19,661 nt of DNA, from NCBI GenBank assembly GCA_035559335.1, contig DATMBH010000061.1, forward strand, positions 1-19,661. Direction: 5' to 3'. Positions within the stretch are counted from its first letter, which is position 1, and the number at the start of each line of letters is the position of its first letter. The position numbers were made by a program, and so were the translations under genes. Origin of the DNA: DASXPG01 sp035559335. Lineage in GTDB: Bacteria > Gemmatimonadota > Gemmatimonadetes > Gemmatimonadales > JACORV01. The notes under the pieces are model-generated. The model searched no databases. It was not told the origin of the DNA and saw nothing but the letters and a program-made list of their open reading frames with translations. Shown in pieces: positions 6,926 to 13,835 of this stretch.

Positions 6926-8014
6926 ATGCACGATCATGAGTTGAAAGCCCGGCTCGCGGCGGCGTTGACGTCCGTGGTCAATCCTCGCGTCGGCAAGGAC
7001 GTCATCTCCGCGGGCATGGTCACTTCCATAGAGGTTGAGGACGGCGGCGCTGTGCGCATTGCGTTCGTCCTGGATTCGCAGGACCCCGCCAGTCTGGTGC
7101 GGGAGACCCGCAAGGCGGCACAGGAAGTCGAGGGCGTCACTTCCGTTAAGGTGGACGTCCGCACGCCTGCCCCGGCCGCACAGCCCACGCCCAAGGTGGT
7201 GCCTCCGCCGACGCCGAAGGCGTTCCCCAACTTGGGCCGGGTCGTGGCGATTTCGTCCGGCAAGGGAGGCGTAGGAAAAAGCACGGTCGCGGTGAACCTG
7301 GCTGCCGCCATGGCCTCGCGCGGCGCCCGGGTTGGGCTCATGGACGCCGACATATACGGGCCTAACGTACCGCGGATGCTCGGTTTGTTAGGTGAGGAAC
7401 CGCCGATCTCGGCGGACCGCAGGATCCTGCCGCTGGAGGCGCACGGCATCAAGGCCATCTCGCTGGGCTCGATGATTCCCCGCGACACCGCCACGATCTG
7501 GCGCGGCCCGATTATCACCAAGATCATCCAGCAGTTCCTCGCGGACGTGGCGTGGGGCCAGCTGGACTGGTTCTTCGTTGACCTGCCGCCGGGGACCGGC
7601 GACGCGCAACTGTCGCTGGTGCAGAACGTGCAGGTCGCGGCCGGGATCATCGTCACCACGCCGCAGGAGGTTGCCGTGGGCGACGCGCTGCGCGGGGCGC
7701 GGATGTTCGAGAAGGTAGGCGTCCCGCTGCTCGGCATCGTCGAGAACATGAGCGGCTTCGTGTGCGCGCACTGCGGCGAGCGCACCGACATCTTCGGCAG
7801 GGGCGGCGGCCGCCGCCTAGCTGAGGAGCTGGGAGTGCCGCTCCTGGCCGAGGTGCCGCTCCAGGCGCGGGTCCAGGAGCTGGGCGAATCCGGCACGCCG
7901 GTGGTGCTGGCCGAGCCGGATTCCCCCGCCTCGCGCGCTTTGATGGGAATGGCCGAGCAAGTTGAACGCCGCATCGCCGAGACAGCTGCTGCCGGCCCGG
8001 CAGTAGCCGGCTGA
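6926..8014 (+). CDS. apbC: Mrp/NBP35-family iron-sulfur cluster carrier ATPase
   Basis: A 362-residue P-loop ATPase that carries Fe-S clusters to apoproteins in the cytoplasm. An N-terminal MIP18/DUF59-type domain (about 5-80) is joined by a Pro/Ala linker to the Mrp domain. The deviant Walker A motif SGKGGVGKST lies at 111-120. DADIYGPNVPRMLG follows at 140-153, and the Walker B region is FVDLPPGTGDAQLS. MSGFVCAHCGERTDIFGRGGG has the paired cysteines Cys280 and Cys283 that bind the bridging cluster in dimers. All hallmark residues are present and the length is standard. It could start a transcript of its own or be co-transcribed with nrnA. Its stop overlaps the proposed CTG start of the next gene. 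Confidence 0.95.
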   Translation: MHDHELKARLAAALTSVVNPRVGKDVISAGMVTSIEVEDGGAVRIAFVLDSQDPASLVRETRKAAQEVEGVTSVKVDVRTPAPAAQPTPKVVPPPTPKAFPNLGRVVAISSGKGGVGKSTVAVNLAAAMASRGARVGLMDADIYGPNVPRMLGLLGEEPPISADRRILPLEAHGIKAISLGSMIPRDTATIWRGPIITKIIQQFLADVAWGQLDWFFVDLPPGTGDAQLSLVQNVQVAAGIIVTTPQEVAVGDALRGARMFEKVGVPLLGIVENMSGFVCAHCGERTDIFGRGGGRRLAEELGVPLLAEVPLQARVQELGESGTPVVLAEPDSPASRALMGMAEQVERRIAETAAAGPAVAG

Positions 8015-8793
8015 TCGTCCTGCGAACCGCCGCCCTGCTGCTGTGCGCCGGCACCCTGGCGGCGCAGGAACCCTCTCCCTCCGCGATCCTCTCGGGCCAG
8101 GAACTGATCTACCGGGGCCGCTTCGGGGCGGCGCAGATGTACTTCTCCCGCATGGCAGCGGACTACCCCAAGGAGGCGGTGGGCCCGGTGCTGGCGGCGG
8201 CAGCGCTGATCTGGTGGGCCGAGGCCCGGGACGAGGAAACCTGGAACGCGGACACCATTGACTTGCTGCTGGACACGGCGATCGCGCGCGCGCGAGCTGC
8301 GGTGGATAGCGCCGGCAACGACTCGGCGCGCGCACAGGCGCTGTTCTGGCTGGGCACGGCAGTCGGCTACCGGGCCCGTCAGGCGGAGCTGCGTGGTTCG
8401 CTGTGGCGTGCGGCTCGCGATGCCCGCGCCATGCAGCAGCATCTGGAGCGCGCGCTGGCGCTCGACTCTACCTGTGTTGACTGCCTCCTCGGCTTGGGCA
8501 TCTACGACTACGCCCTGGCGCGCGCCGGGGCGCTGGCACGGTTCGTCGCACGGCTGGTGGGTCTCGGGGGTGGCGACGCCGCGCGTGCTCTCGAGAGAAT
8601 GAGAACGGCCGCCGAAAGCGGGCGATTCACGCGCTGGGAAGCGCGCTGGGTGTACGCCAACGCGCTGATCCGCGAGGGCGGGCGCGACCCTGCGCTGCGA
8701 GAGGAAGGGCGGCGCATCCTGATGGACCTAGCCGGTCAGTTCCCCGACAACCCAATCTTCCGGCGCGCTTCAGAGACCACCGGAAACCAGTGA
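8011..8793 (+). CDS. Secreted TPR-like helical repeat protein, apparent CTG start
   Basis: The frame has an ATG only at 8137, but the preceding 42 codons encode a convincing signal peptide (RTAALLLCAGTLAAQEPSPS, likely cleaved at AA-Q) and the first helix of a repeat (SGQELIYRGRFGAAQ). No ATG, GTG or TTG occurs between the upstream in-frame stop (7963-7965) and 8137. CTG at 8011 overlaps the Mrp stop as CTGA and is preferred; CTG at 8020 is the alternative. The 260-residue product has paired helices at about 30-75, 105-170 and 190-245. CVDCLLGLGIYDYAL and the surrounding helices resemble tetratricopeptide repeats. The stop overlaps the MATE start (GTGA). Exported TPR proteins usually act as envelope scaffolds, but no specific role can be assigned. 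Confidence 0.72.
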   Translation: MIVLRTAALLLCAGTLAAQEPSPSAILSGQELIYRGRFGAAQMYFSRMAADYPKEAVGPVLAAAALIWWAEARDEETWNADTIDLLLDTAIARARAAVDSAGNDSARAQALFWLGTAVGYRARQAELRGSLWRAARDARAMQQHLERALALDSTCVDCLLGLGIYDYALARAGALARFVARLVGLGGGDAARALERMRTAAESGRFTRWEARWVYANALIREGGRDPALREEGRRILMDLAGQFPDNPIFRRASETTGNQ

Positions 8794-10115
8794 GTGGTGC
8801 GAACCTAACCACCGGTCCTTTGCCGCGGACCGTGGTGCGCCTGGCGCTTCCCGCCGTCGGGACCACGCTCCTGACACTGGTATTCCTTCTGGTGGACACA
8901 TTCTGGGTCGGCCGCCTGCTCGGCCCAGAGGCGCTGGCGGCAGTCTCCACCGCTGGTTTCGCCGTTTGGATGCTGAATTCGCTGGCGCAGATGGTCGAGG
9001 TAGGCCTAACGGCAGTCGCCGCGCGGCGCCACGGCGAGGGCGCCCACGGACTTGCGGCCGTGGCTGCCGGATCGACGCTGACGCTGGCGCTGCTCATCGG
9101 CGCAGTGGTGGCGGCGTCTGGGCCGCTGGCGGTGCCGCTGCTATTCGCGGCAATGGCGACGCCACCGGAAGTCACCGCGCTTGGACACCGCTACCTGGTC
9201 ACCTACCTCATCGGCGCACCCGCCGTCTTTGGGTTCTTCGCGGTGGAGGCCACCTTTCGCGCCGCGGGTGACACCCGCACGCCGCTGCTGCTGCTTGCCG
9301 GCTCGGTGGCCCTCAACCTGGCGCTGGATCCGCTGCTAATCCTGGGCGCCGGTCCGCTCCCCGCGGCAGGAATGGCCGGACCCGCCATCGCCATGGTCAT
9401 GACGCGCGGCGCCGTGACAGTGTGGGGACTGGTTCTCCTGCGTCGCCGGAACCTGGTGCGATTCGATGTGCGCGACTGGGGCAGCGCGGGCCGTGCGGTG
9501 CGGGTGGGACTTCCGGTTGCGGGTACGGGGATCTTCTTCTCGCTAGTCTATGTCGCTCTGACTAGGATCATTACCCCCTTCGGTGTTCCCGCGCTGGCCG
9601 CGCTCGGGATTGGGCACAAGCTCGAAGGCCTGTCATACATGGTGGCCACCGGGTTCGGTCTTGCGGCCTCGGCTCTAGTGGGGCAGAACATCGGCGCCGG
9701 GAGGCTGGACCGGGCTCGGGCGGCCGGGTGGATCACCGCCGGCTACGCGTGCAGCGTGGGTGCCGTGGTGGCGCTCAGCTTCATCGCCGTACCGGACCTG
9801 ATGGTGGGGATCTTCACCTCGGATGCGGCAGTGGTCAGCGAGGGAGCCAGCTACCTGAGGGCTCTGGCATTGGCGCAGATTACTATGGGGCTCGAGATCG
9901 TGTTCGAGTCGGCGCTCGGTGGCGCCGGCTACACCGTGCAGCCGATGTTCTGGTCGGGGTTGTTCACCGCCGCCCGGATACCGCTGAGCGCTTGGCTGGC
10001 GGGCGCTTTCGGTGCCGCGGGCGTGTGGTGGGTGATCGGTCTTACGGCCGTGGCGCGCGGCCTGGCGATGGCGGCGCTGTGGCGATCGGAGCGCTGGCGG
10101 GGGGTGAGGCTGTGA
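8790..10115 (+). CDS. MATE-family efflux transporter
   Basis: A 441-residue inner-membrane antiporter of the multidrug and toxic compound extrusion family, which exports organic cations or drugs in exchange for Na+ or H+. The start is GTG at 8790 overlapping the previous stop (GTGA). Typical opening residues are RLALPAVGTTLLTLVFLLVDTFWVGRLLGPEALAAVS (residues 15-51, given in part). The second half repeats the fold, with GLPVAGTGIFFSLVYVALTRII and GFGLAASALVGQNIGAGR, the latter being the family's VGQN-G-A-G signature. Twelve membrane segments fit the length. It is embedded in a translationally coupled string and its stop overlaps the SAM hydrolase start. The substrate is unknown. Confidence 0.93.
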   Translation: MSGANLTTGPLPRTVVRLALPAVGTTLLTLVFLLVDTFWVGRLLGPEALAAVSTAGFAVWMLNSLAQMVEVGLTAVAARRHGEGAHGLAAVAAGSTLTLALLIGAVVAASGPLAVPLLFAAMATPPEVTALGHRYLVTYLIGAPAVFGFFAVEATFRAAGDTRTPLLLLAGSVALNLALDPLLILGAGPLPAAGMAGPAIAMVMTRGAVTVWGLVLLRRRNLVRFDVRDWGSAGRAVRVGLPVAGTGIFFSLVYVALTRIITPFGVPALAALGIGHKLEGLSYMVATGFGLAASALVGQNIGAGRLDRARAAGWITAGYACSVGAVVALSFIAVPDLMVGIFTSDAAVVSEGASYLRALALAQITMGLEIVFESALGGAGYTVQPMFWSGLFTAARIPLSAWLAGAFGAAGVWWVIGLTAVARGLAMAALWRSERWRGVRL

Positions 10116-10873
10116 GGCGGATCATCACGCTGCTCACCGATTTCGGGACCGCCGACGGCTACGTGGCGGAGGTCAAGGGCGTACTGCTCAGCGCCGTGCC
10201 CGACGCCTACTTGGTGGATCTCGCGCACGACATCGCGCCGGGCGACGTGGCCGCGGCGGCGTACACCATGCACAGGGCCTGGCGCGCGTTCCCTCCGGGC
10301 ACGGTGCACCTGGCGGTGGTTGATCCAGGGGTCGGGACCGCGCGGCGCGCCCTCGCGGCCGGGGTGGGCGGTCGGTTCGTGGTCGGACCTGACAACGGCA
10401 TCTTCACCCATCTCTTCGACCAGGTGCGCGACGAGCGGGTGGTGGAGCTGCCGGTGCCGCCCACGGCGAGCGCCACCTTCCATGGCCGTGACGTCTTTGC
10501 TCCCGCGGCGGCAGCGCTTGCCGGCGGGGCCGCGATCGAGAGCTTGGGCGCGCCGCTCCGAGATCCGGTGCGCCTGCCGCTGCCTCCGCTGAGCGTGCGC
10601 GGTGACGACCTTGCCGGGGTCATCATCCACGTTGACCGGTTCGGCAACCTGATCAGCAACGTTCCGGGAGACCGGGTGAAGAGCGGGGCGAGGGTCAGGC
10701 TGGGCGCCTACGAGCTGGAGCTGCAGCGGACCTTCGGCGACGTTCCGGCGGGCGAGCTGGTGGCCTACGTCGGATCAGGCGGAACGGTCGAGATTGCGGT
10801 GCGGGACGGGAGCGCCAATTCGGTGCTCGGCCTGGGCCTTGGGGCGGAAGTGCGGGTGGCGCTGCGCGGCTGA
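10112..10873 (+). CDS. S-adenosyl-L-methionine hydrolase (adenosine-forming), SAM_HAT/DUF62 family
   Basis: A 253-residue enzyme of the DUF62 family. Characterised bacterial and archaeal members hydrolyse SAM to adenosine and methionine; halogenase relatives (fluorinases, chlorinases) differ by extra loop residues. GTG at 10112 overlaps the MATE stop (GTGA) and gives the family N-terminus RRIITLLTDFGTADGYVAE, so the longer open frame upstream, running inside the MATE gene, is not used. Motifs in order: Asp10-Phe-Gly near the N-terminus, VVDPGVG (residues 69-75), GPDNGIF (92-98), FHGRDVFAPAAA (from 123), and in the C-terminal beta-barrel HVDRFGNLISNV. It ends 11 bp before the stop of the convergent gene. 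The length fits the hydrolase rather than the longer fluorinase type. Confidence 0.93.
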   Translation: MRRIITLLTDFGTADGYVAEVKGVLLSAVPDAYLVDLAHDIAPGDVAAAAYTMHRAWRAFPPGTVHLAVVDPGVGTARRALAAGVGGRFVVGPDNGIFTHLFDQVRDERVVELPVPPTASATFHGRDVFAPAAAALAGGAAIESLGAPLRDPVRLPLPPLSVRGDDLAGVIIHVDRFGNLISNVPGDRVKSGARVRLGAYELELQRTFGDVPAGELVAYVGSGGTVEIAVRDGSANSVLGLGLGAEVRVALRG

Positions 10874-10884
10874 GTGGCTGCCGC

Positions 10885-11742
10885 CTAACGATCCAGCCAG
10901 CGCACCGCCACCTCGCCCAGCGTCGCGTCCACGTTGAGGACCAGCCGCGTGCGGGCGCGGTCCCAGTTCTCCGAGTAATACGCGTTGCCGCGCCGGACCA
11001 ACCCGGCCGAGCTGAAGGCGGTGAGGAACCGGTTGATCCGCACCGACACTCCCACCTCACGTGGCAGGTACAGCGTGAGTTCGCCGATCCCGAGGTCGAT
11101 GTCCGCGTCCATGGACTGGAGCCACTCTCCCGAGAAGTCCAGCTCCACTTCTCCCACTCCGCCTTCGAACCGCAGCTCGCGGCAGTTCGCATTGCCGAGG
11201 CCCTGGGCCCGGAACTCCGCGGCGCCTGCCTGGAACCGCATGAGTGAACAGTCCTCGTGGTTGGGAACCGAGAACCGCAGCCTGGTCTCGGACGCTCCGG
11301 TGCGCATTGTCAGCGAGCGGATGGACAGCGAGCCGAGGTCCAGATCGGAGGCCGCGGCGCCGGTTTCGATGCTGAGGGCGACCGGTACCGCGGGCGTGAG
11401 CGCGACGTCCAGGAACGGAGCCGGCTGCCCGCGGCTCCGGCCCCCGCGCACCGGTCCGCGACTGCGCGTGCCCAGCTGCAGACTGCCGGTAGCCGCGTCG
11501 TAGCTGCGGATCGGAGTAAAGCGGTCCTCGTCGTATTGCAGCTCCATCCGGTACAGCGTGCCGGGTTCTCCGGCTGCCAGGGTGAAGCGGCCCGAAGCAT
11601 AGCGGATGTCCACTGCCAGTTCTGCCTCGCCGTGGACCTGGCGCGAACTGGTAAGCGTGCGCCAGGTCTGGGCCAGCGCCGGGAGTGGGAGGGCGGCGGC
11701 CGGCAGCGCCGCCGAGAGCAGCAGCGCGGACGCCCGTCTCAC
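10885..11742 (-). CDS. Secreted LiaF/toast-rack-like beta-repeat protein
   Basis: A 285-residue exported protein. GTG at 11742 overlaps the stop of the upstream gene (GTGA) and yields a clean signal peptide (residues 1-24, cleaved after LPALA before QTWRTL). The longer frame upstream gives Arg/Gly-rich nonsense that overlaps the neighbour. The mature part alternates short beta strands: an N-terminal domain (about 25-130; ELQYDEDRFTPIRSYD, then LQLGTRSRG), then a repeating SDLDLGSLSIRSLTMRTG / AAEFRAQGLGNANCRELRF / GVGEVELDFSGEW / DADIDLGIGELTLYLPREVGVSVRI series. This pattern is seen in toast_rack, DUF4097 and LiaF C-terminal families, which are linked to envelope stress sensing. It is the last gene of the sigma-factor island. 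The molecular role is unknown; family placement is by pattern. Confidence 0.75.
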   Translation of the reverse strand: MRRASALLLSAALPAAALPLPALAQTWRTLTSSRQVHGEAELAVDIRYASGRFTLAAGEPGTLYRMELQYDEDRFTPIRSYDAATGSLQLGTRSRGPVRGGRSRGQPAPFLDVALTPAVPVALSIETGAAASDLDLGSLSIRSLTMRTGASETRLRFSVPNHEDCSLMRFQAGAAEFRAQGLGNANCRELRFEGGVGEVELDFSGEWLQSMDADIDLGIGELTLYLPREVGVSVRINRFLTAFSSAGLVRRGNAYYSENWDRARTRLVLNVDATLGEVAVRWLDR

Positions 11743-13289
11743 CGGTCCATCTTCATTCGCGAGGCGGTGGGCGTCGCGGGCGGCGTCGCCCACAGGTACT
11801 CGTCGGTCTGGTCGCCGAAGTGCCGGCCGGTAAAGCTCTCCCGCAGCCCCGCGCGCGACAGCAGCACCGCGCCGAAGCCGGCGGTCGCCGCCACCCAGGT
11901 CACGATGGCGGCCGCCACGTGGAACATCACGGCGATCGGTCCCATCCAGCCCGTCAGCGCCGACAGCGCCCACAGGCCGAGCAGCCCGACTAGACCGGTG
12001 AATAGGTAGCCATATGCGTTAGGCGCGCGCACGAAGGCCCCATGTGCCATGCGGCGGCGGGTGAAGGTCTCGCCGATCGCATGGGCCACGGCCAGGTAGC
12101 CGCCCACCACGGCCAGGAACGCGGCGATGACGTACGCCAGTACCGCGAACGGCAGCACCAGGATGCCCACCAGAGTGAAGACCAGGCCCACAACCAGCAT
12201 CGCCAGGGTCGGGAGCAGCAGCAGCTGGCCCAAAACGCCGACCACCAGCGCCCGGCTGAACGAGTGGCTCACCGTGTCCGCCACCACTTCCACGTGACGC
12301 CGTCCGAAGAACACGGCGCCGAAGCCCAGCATGGCGAGGGCCACGAACAGCGCGATCACGTTGCGGACGTCGCGGAACACGCGGTCGAACGGCGAGAGCT
12401 CGCGAACCGGCCGCGCCGGCTGTTCGGGGCGTGCCGCTGCGGCCTCTGCCAGTTCCGCGGCGCTGATCGCACGGCTCGCGCCCAGCACGGTGCCGGGAGC
12501 GGCCGTGAGTTCGCCGTCCACCGCGAGCGCGTCCTGCCTGACGATCGCGCCCTCGTGGACGCGCACGTCTCCGAACAGCGCCACCACGTGCCCGGTCACC
12601 TCGCCGCGCACCTCCACGTCGCCCTTGAAGGCGACGACGCTGCCGTCTACCCGTTCGCCGGCCGGGACCGCGAAGTGGCCCAACCGCAGCGGCGCGGAGC
12701 GGACCGCTTCCAGCAGCCCAGAACTCAAGCCGAGCCGCTCGAGCTGGTGGCCGAGGTTGTCGAGTACTTCGAGATCGGCAAGTCGGATTCCGAGGTCGCG
12801 GGTCTGGGCGGTCTCGGAGCGGGAGCGCGCCTGCGCCGCAGCAGCGGCGAGCAGCGGATCTTCTTGCACGCCGGGCTGCGGCGCCGCGAGCGAGCTGAAC
12901 ACCGCCGTGATCTGGCGGACCGCCGCGGCATCGTCGCCCGTGACCGCGGTGGGCGCCCACGACCTCAGCCTGCGCAGCGCCGCCGCGGGCTCGAGCGACG
13001 CGGTCTCCGAGAGCAGCCTGCGCCACTCGCGTTCCAGCGAACCGGAAGCTGCATAACGACCCACTTCCCGCCCGTCCATGAGCAGCGACCCGTCGCGCAG
13101 GCTGATGGTGCGACTGCGCCCAGTGGTGAACTCGAGCTCGAGAGTGGCTTCGCCGCGCCCGACCGAGATCGCGGTGGAAACCAGCTCCTCGCGCCCCGGC
13201 TGGGCGAGCAGGGCGGGGCCGGCCGACCCGGCCACCAGGGCGAGCGCGACCAGCGCGGCGATGCTAAGCCGAGACGCGGGCTGATGCAT
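11739..13289 (-). CDS. Membrane protein with bactofilin-like repeat segment and about five C-terminal helices
   Basis: 516 residues. ATG at 13289 is chosen because AAGGAGGA precedes it and because it gives a signal-type helix at once (residues 8-30, ending in ALLAQ). Residues 35-200 are a mostly helical exported region starting with a small beta part (ATLELEFTTGRSRTISLRDGS). Residues 202-275 form short repeats typical of polymer-forming bactofilin-like beta-helices: VDGSVVAFKGDVEVRGEV, GHVVALFGDVRVHEGAIV, ALAVDGELTAAPGTV. A Pro/Ala linker leads to about five membrane helices (near 309-328, 346-375, 376-402, 426-447 and 450-477) and a short soluble tail. The start lies 26 nt inside the upstream gene and the stop overlaps the next start. 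The architecture suggests a periplasmic polymer or sensor anchored in the membrane; function is not known. Confidence 0.78.
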   Translation of the reverse strand: MHQPASRLSIAALVALALVAGSAGPALLAQPGREELVSTAISVGRGEATLELEFTTGRSRTISLRDGSLLMDGREVGRYAASGSLEREWRRLLSETASLEPAAALRRLRSWAPTAVTGDDAAAVRQITAVFSSLAAPQPGVQEDPLLAAAAAQARSRSETAQTRDLGIRLADLEVLDNLGHQLERLGLSSGLLEAVRSAPLRLGHFAVPAGERVDGSVVAFKGDVEVRGEVTGHVVALFGDVRVHEGAIVRQDALAVDGELTAAPGTVLGASRAISAAELAEAAAARPEQPARPVRELSPFDRVFRDVRNVIALFVALAMLGFGAVFFGRRHVEVVADTVSHSFSRALVVGVLGQLLLLPTLAMLVVGLVFTLVGILVLPFAVLAYVIAAFLAVVGGYLAVAHAIGETFTRRRMAHGAFVRAPNAYGYLFTGLVGLLGLWALSALTGWMGPIAVMFHVAAAIVTWVAATAGFGAVLLSRAGLRESFTGRHFGDQTDEYLWATPPATPTASRMKMDR

Positions 13290-13788
13290 CGCTCCTCCTT
13301 GCTGGTGCGTGCAGGACCCTCTGGAGGCCGACCACACATGCTGTGTAGGCGGCACTCACTCCGAAGCATGCGACCCAGAAGGCGGGATCCGAAAGGCTCA
13401 GACCTCGGAGTGCTCCGGTGAGGCCTGCCTTCACGGCCCAGCCTGCCGTGGATATGACCAGATCGCGGCCCGCTGCGGCAAGCTGCGAGCCCAACCACTG
13501 CGCCGCGGTCCGAACCTCTGGGACGCTGGTGAGCAACCACGGCACCGTGATGATAAGGGCAATGGAGGCCGCAATGGCATAGCCCACCGCGAAGGCGATG
13601 GCGCGGCGTGGCTCGGATAGCCAGGCGCGTGCCCGCGCAATCAGAGCCAAAGGCCGGGGCGGAGGCAGCTGCACCCGGGCCATCACACGGTCGCTAAAAC
13701 CGCGGGAAGGCGAAACCGCCGGCAGGCGGGACAGGGCCCTCACTACCAGCAGGTCCAACTCTTCGTCACTCAACGGCTTACGGGTCAC
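13264..13788 (-). CDS. Two-helix membrane protein after an ECF sigma gene, possible atypical anti-sigma factor
   Basis: 174 residues from GTG at 13788, chosen over an upstream ATG at 13839 because AAGGAGG (13796-13802 on the complement) lies 7 nt before it. The upstream ATG would add 17 unlikely residues and overlap the sigma stop. The N-terminal 45 residues form an acidic-basic helix (LSDEELDLLVVRALSRLP, then PSRGFSDRVMARVQ), a pattern common in proteins encoded beside ECF sigma factors. Membrane helices are at about 62-86 and 134-157, with an extracytoplasmic loop of about 45 residues between them. The zinc-binding His/Cys motif of classical ZAS anti-sigma factors is absent. Position directly after the sigma gene and cytoplasmic N-terminus support an anti-sigma or sigma-partner role, but this is inference. 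Confidence 0.7.
   Translation of the reverse strand: MTRKPLSDEELDLLVVRALSRLPAVSPSRGFSDRVMARVQLPPPRPLALIARARAWLSEPRRAIAFAVGYAIAASIALIITVPWLLTSVPEVRTAAQWLGSQLAAAGRDLVISTAGWAVKAGLTGALRGLSLSDPAFWVACFGVSAAYTACVVGLQRVLHAPARRSDASARVSA
13293..13300 (-). promoter_or_regulatory. Strong Shine-Dalgarno fixing the start of the bactofilin-like gene
   Basis: The complement reads AAGGAGGA three bases before the ATG at 13289. It lies inside the 3' end of the upstream membrane-protein gene, so translation of the two is likely coupled. It rules out the longer open frame beginning at 13355. Confidence 0.8.
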
Positions 13789-13795
13789 ACTCCTG

Positions 13796-13802
13796 CCTCC
13801 TT
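13796..13802 (-). promoter_or_regulatory. Shine-Dalgarno fixing the GTG start of the two-helix membrane protein
   Basis: The complement reads AAGGAGG, 7 nt before the GTG at 13788, in the 47-bp gap between the sigma gene stop and this start. It supports GTG over the upstream ATG at 13839. Confidence 0.75.
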
Positions 13803-13835
13803 CCGCACCCCTACGGCACCCGGGGAAAAGGGGTT

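Noticed and set aside
9728..10111. Long upstream extension of the SAM hydrolase frame
   Set aside because: It lies wholly inside the MATE gene, has an Arg/Gly-rich composition typical of an out-of-frame shadow, and GTG at 10112 gives the exact family N-terminus with a GTGA overlap.
10866..10884. Possible bidirectional terminator between the convergent SAM hydrolase and toast-rack genes
   Set aside because: Only a 5-bp GCGGC/GCCGC stem with a 9-nt loop and no T-run on either strand; too weak to call.
11743..11973. N-terminal extension of the toast-rack-like protein on the minus strand
   Set aside because: It overlaps the end of the membrane protein gene and encodes an unlikely sequence; GTG at 11742 starts a clean signal peptide.
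13290..13355. 22-residue extension of the bactofilin-like protein
   Set aside because: An AAGGAGGA site directly precedes the ATG at 13289, and the extension would put unrelated residues ahead of the signal helix.
12042..13421. Long plus-strand open frame of about 459 codons
   Set aside because: It is antisense to the bactofilin-like gene and rich in Arg, His and Gln, as expected from GC-rich codon shadows; no motif or start signal supports it.
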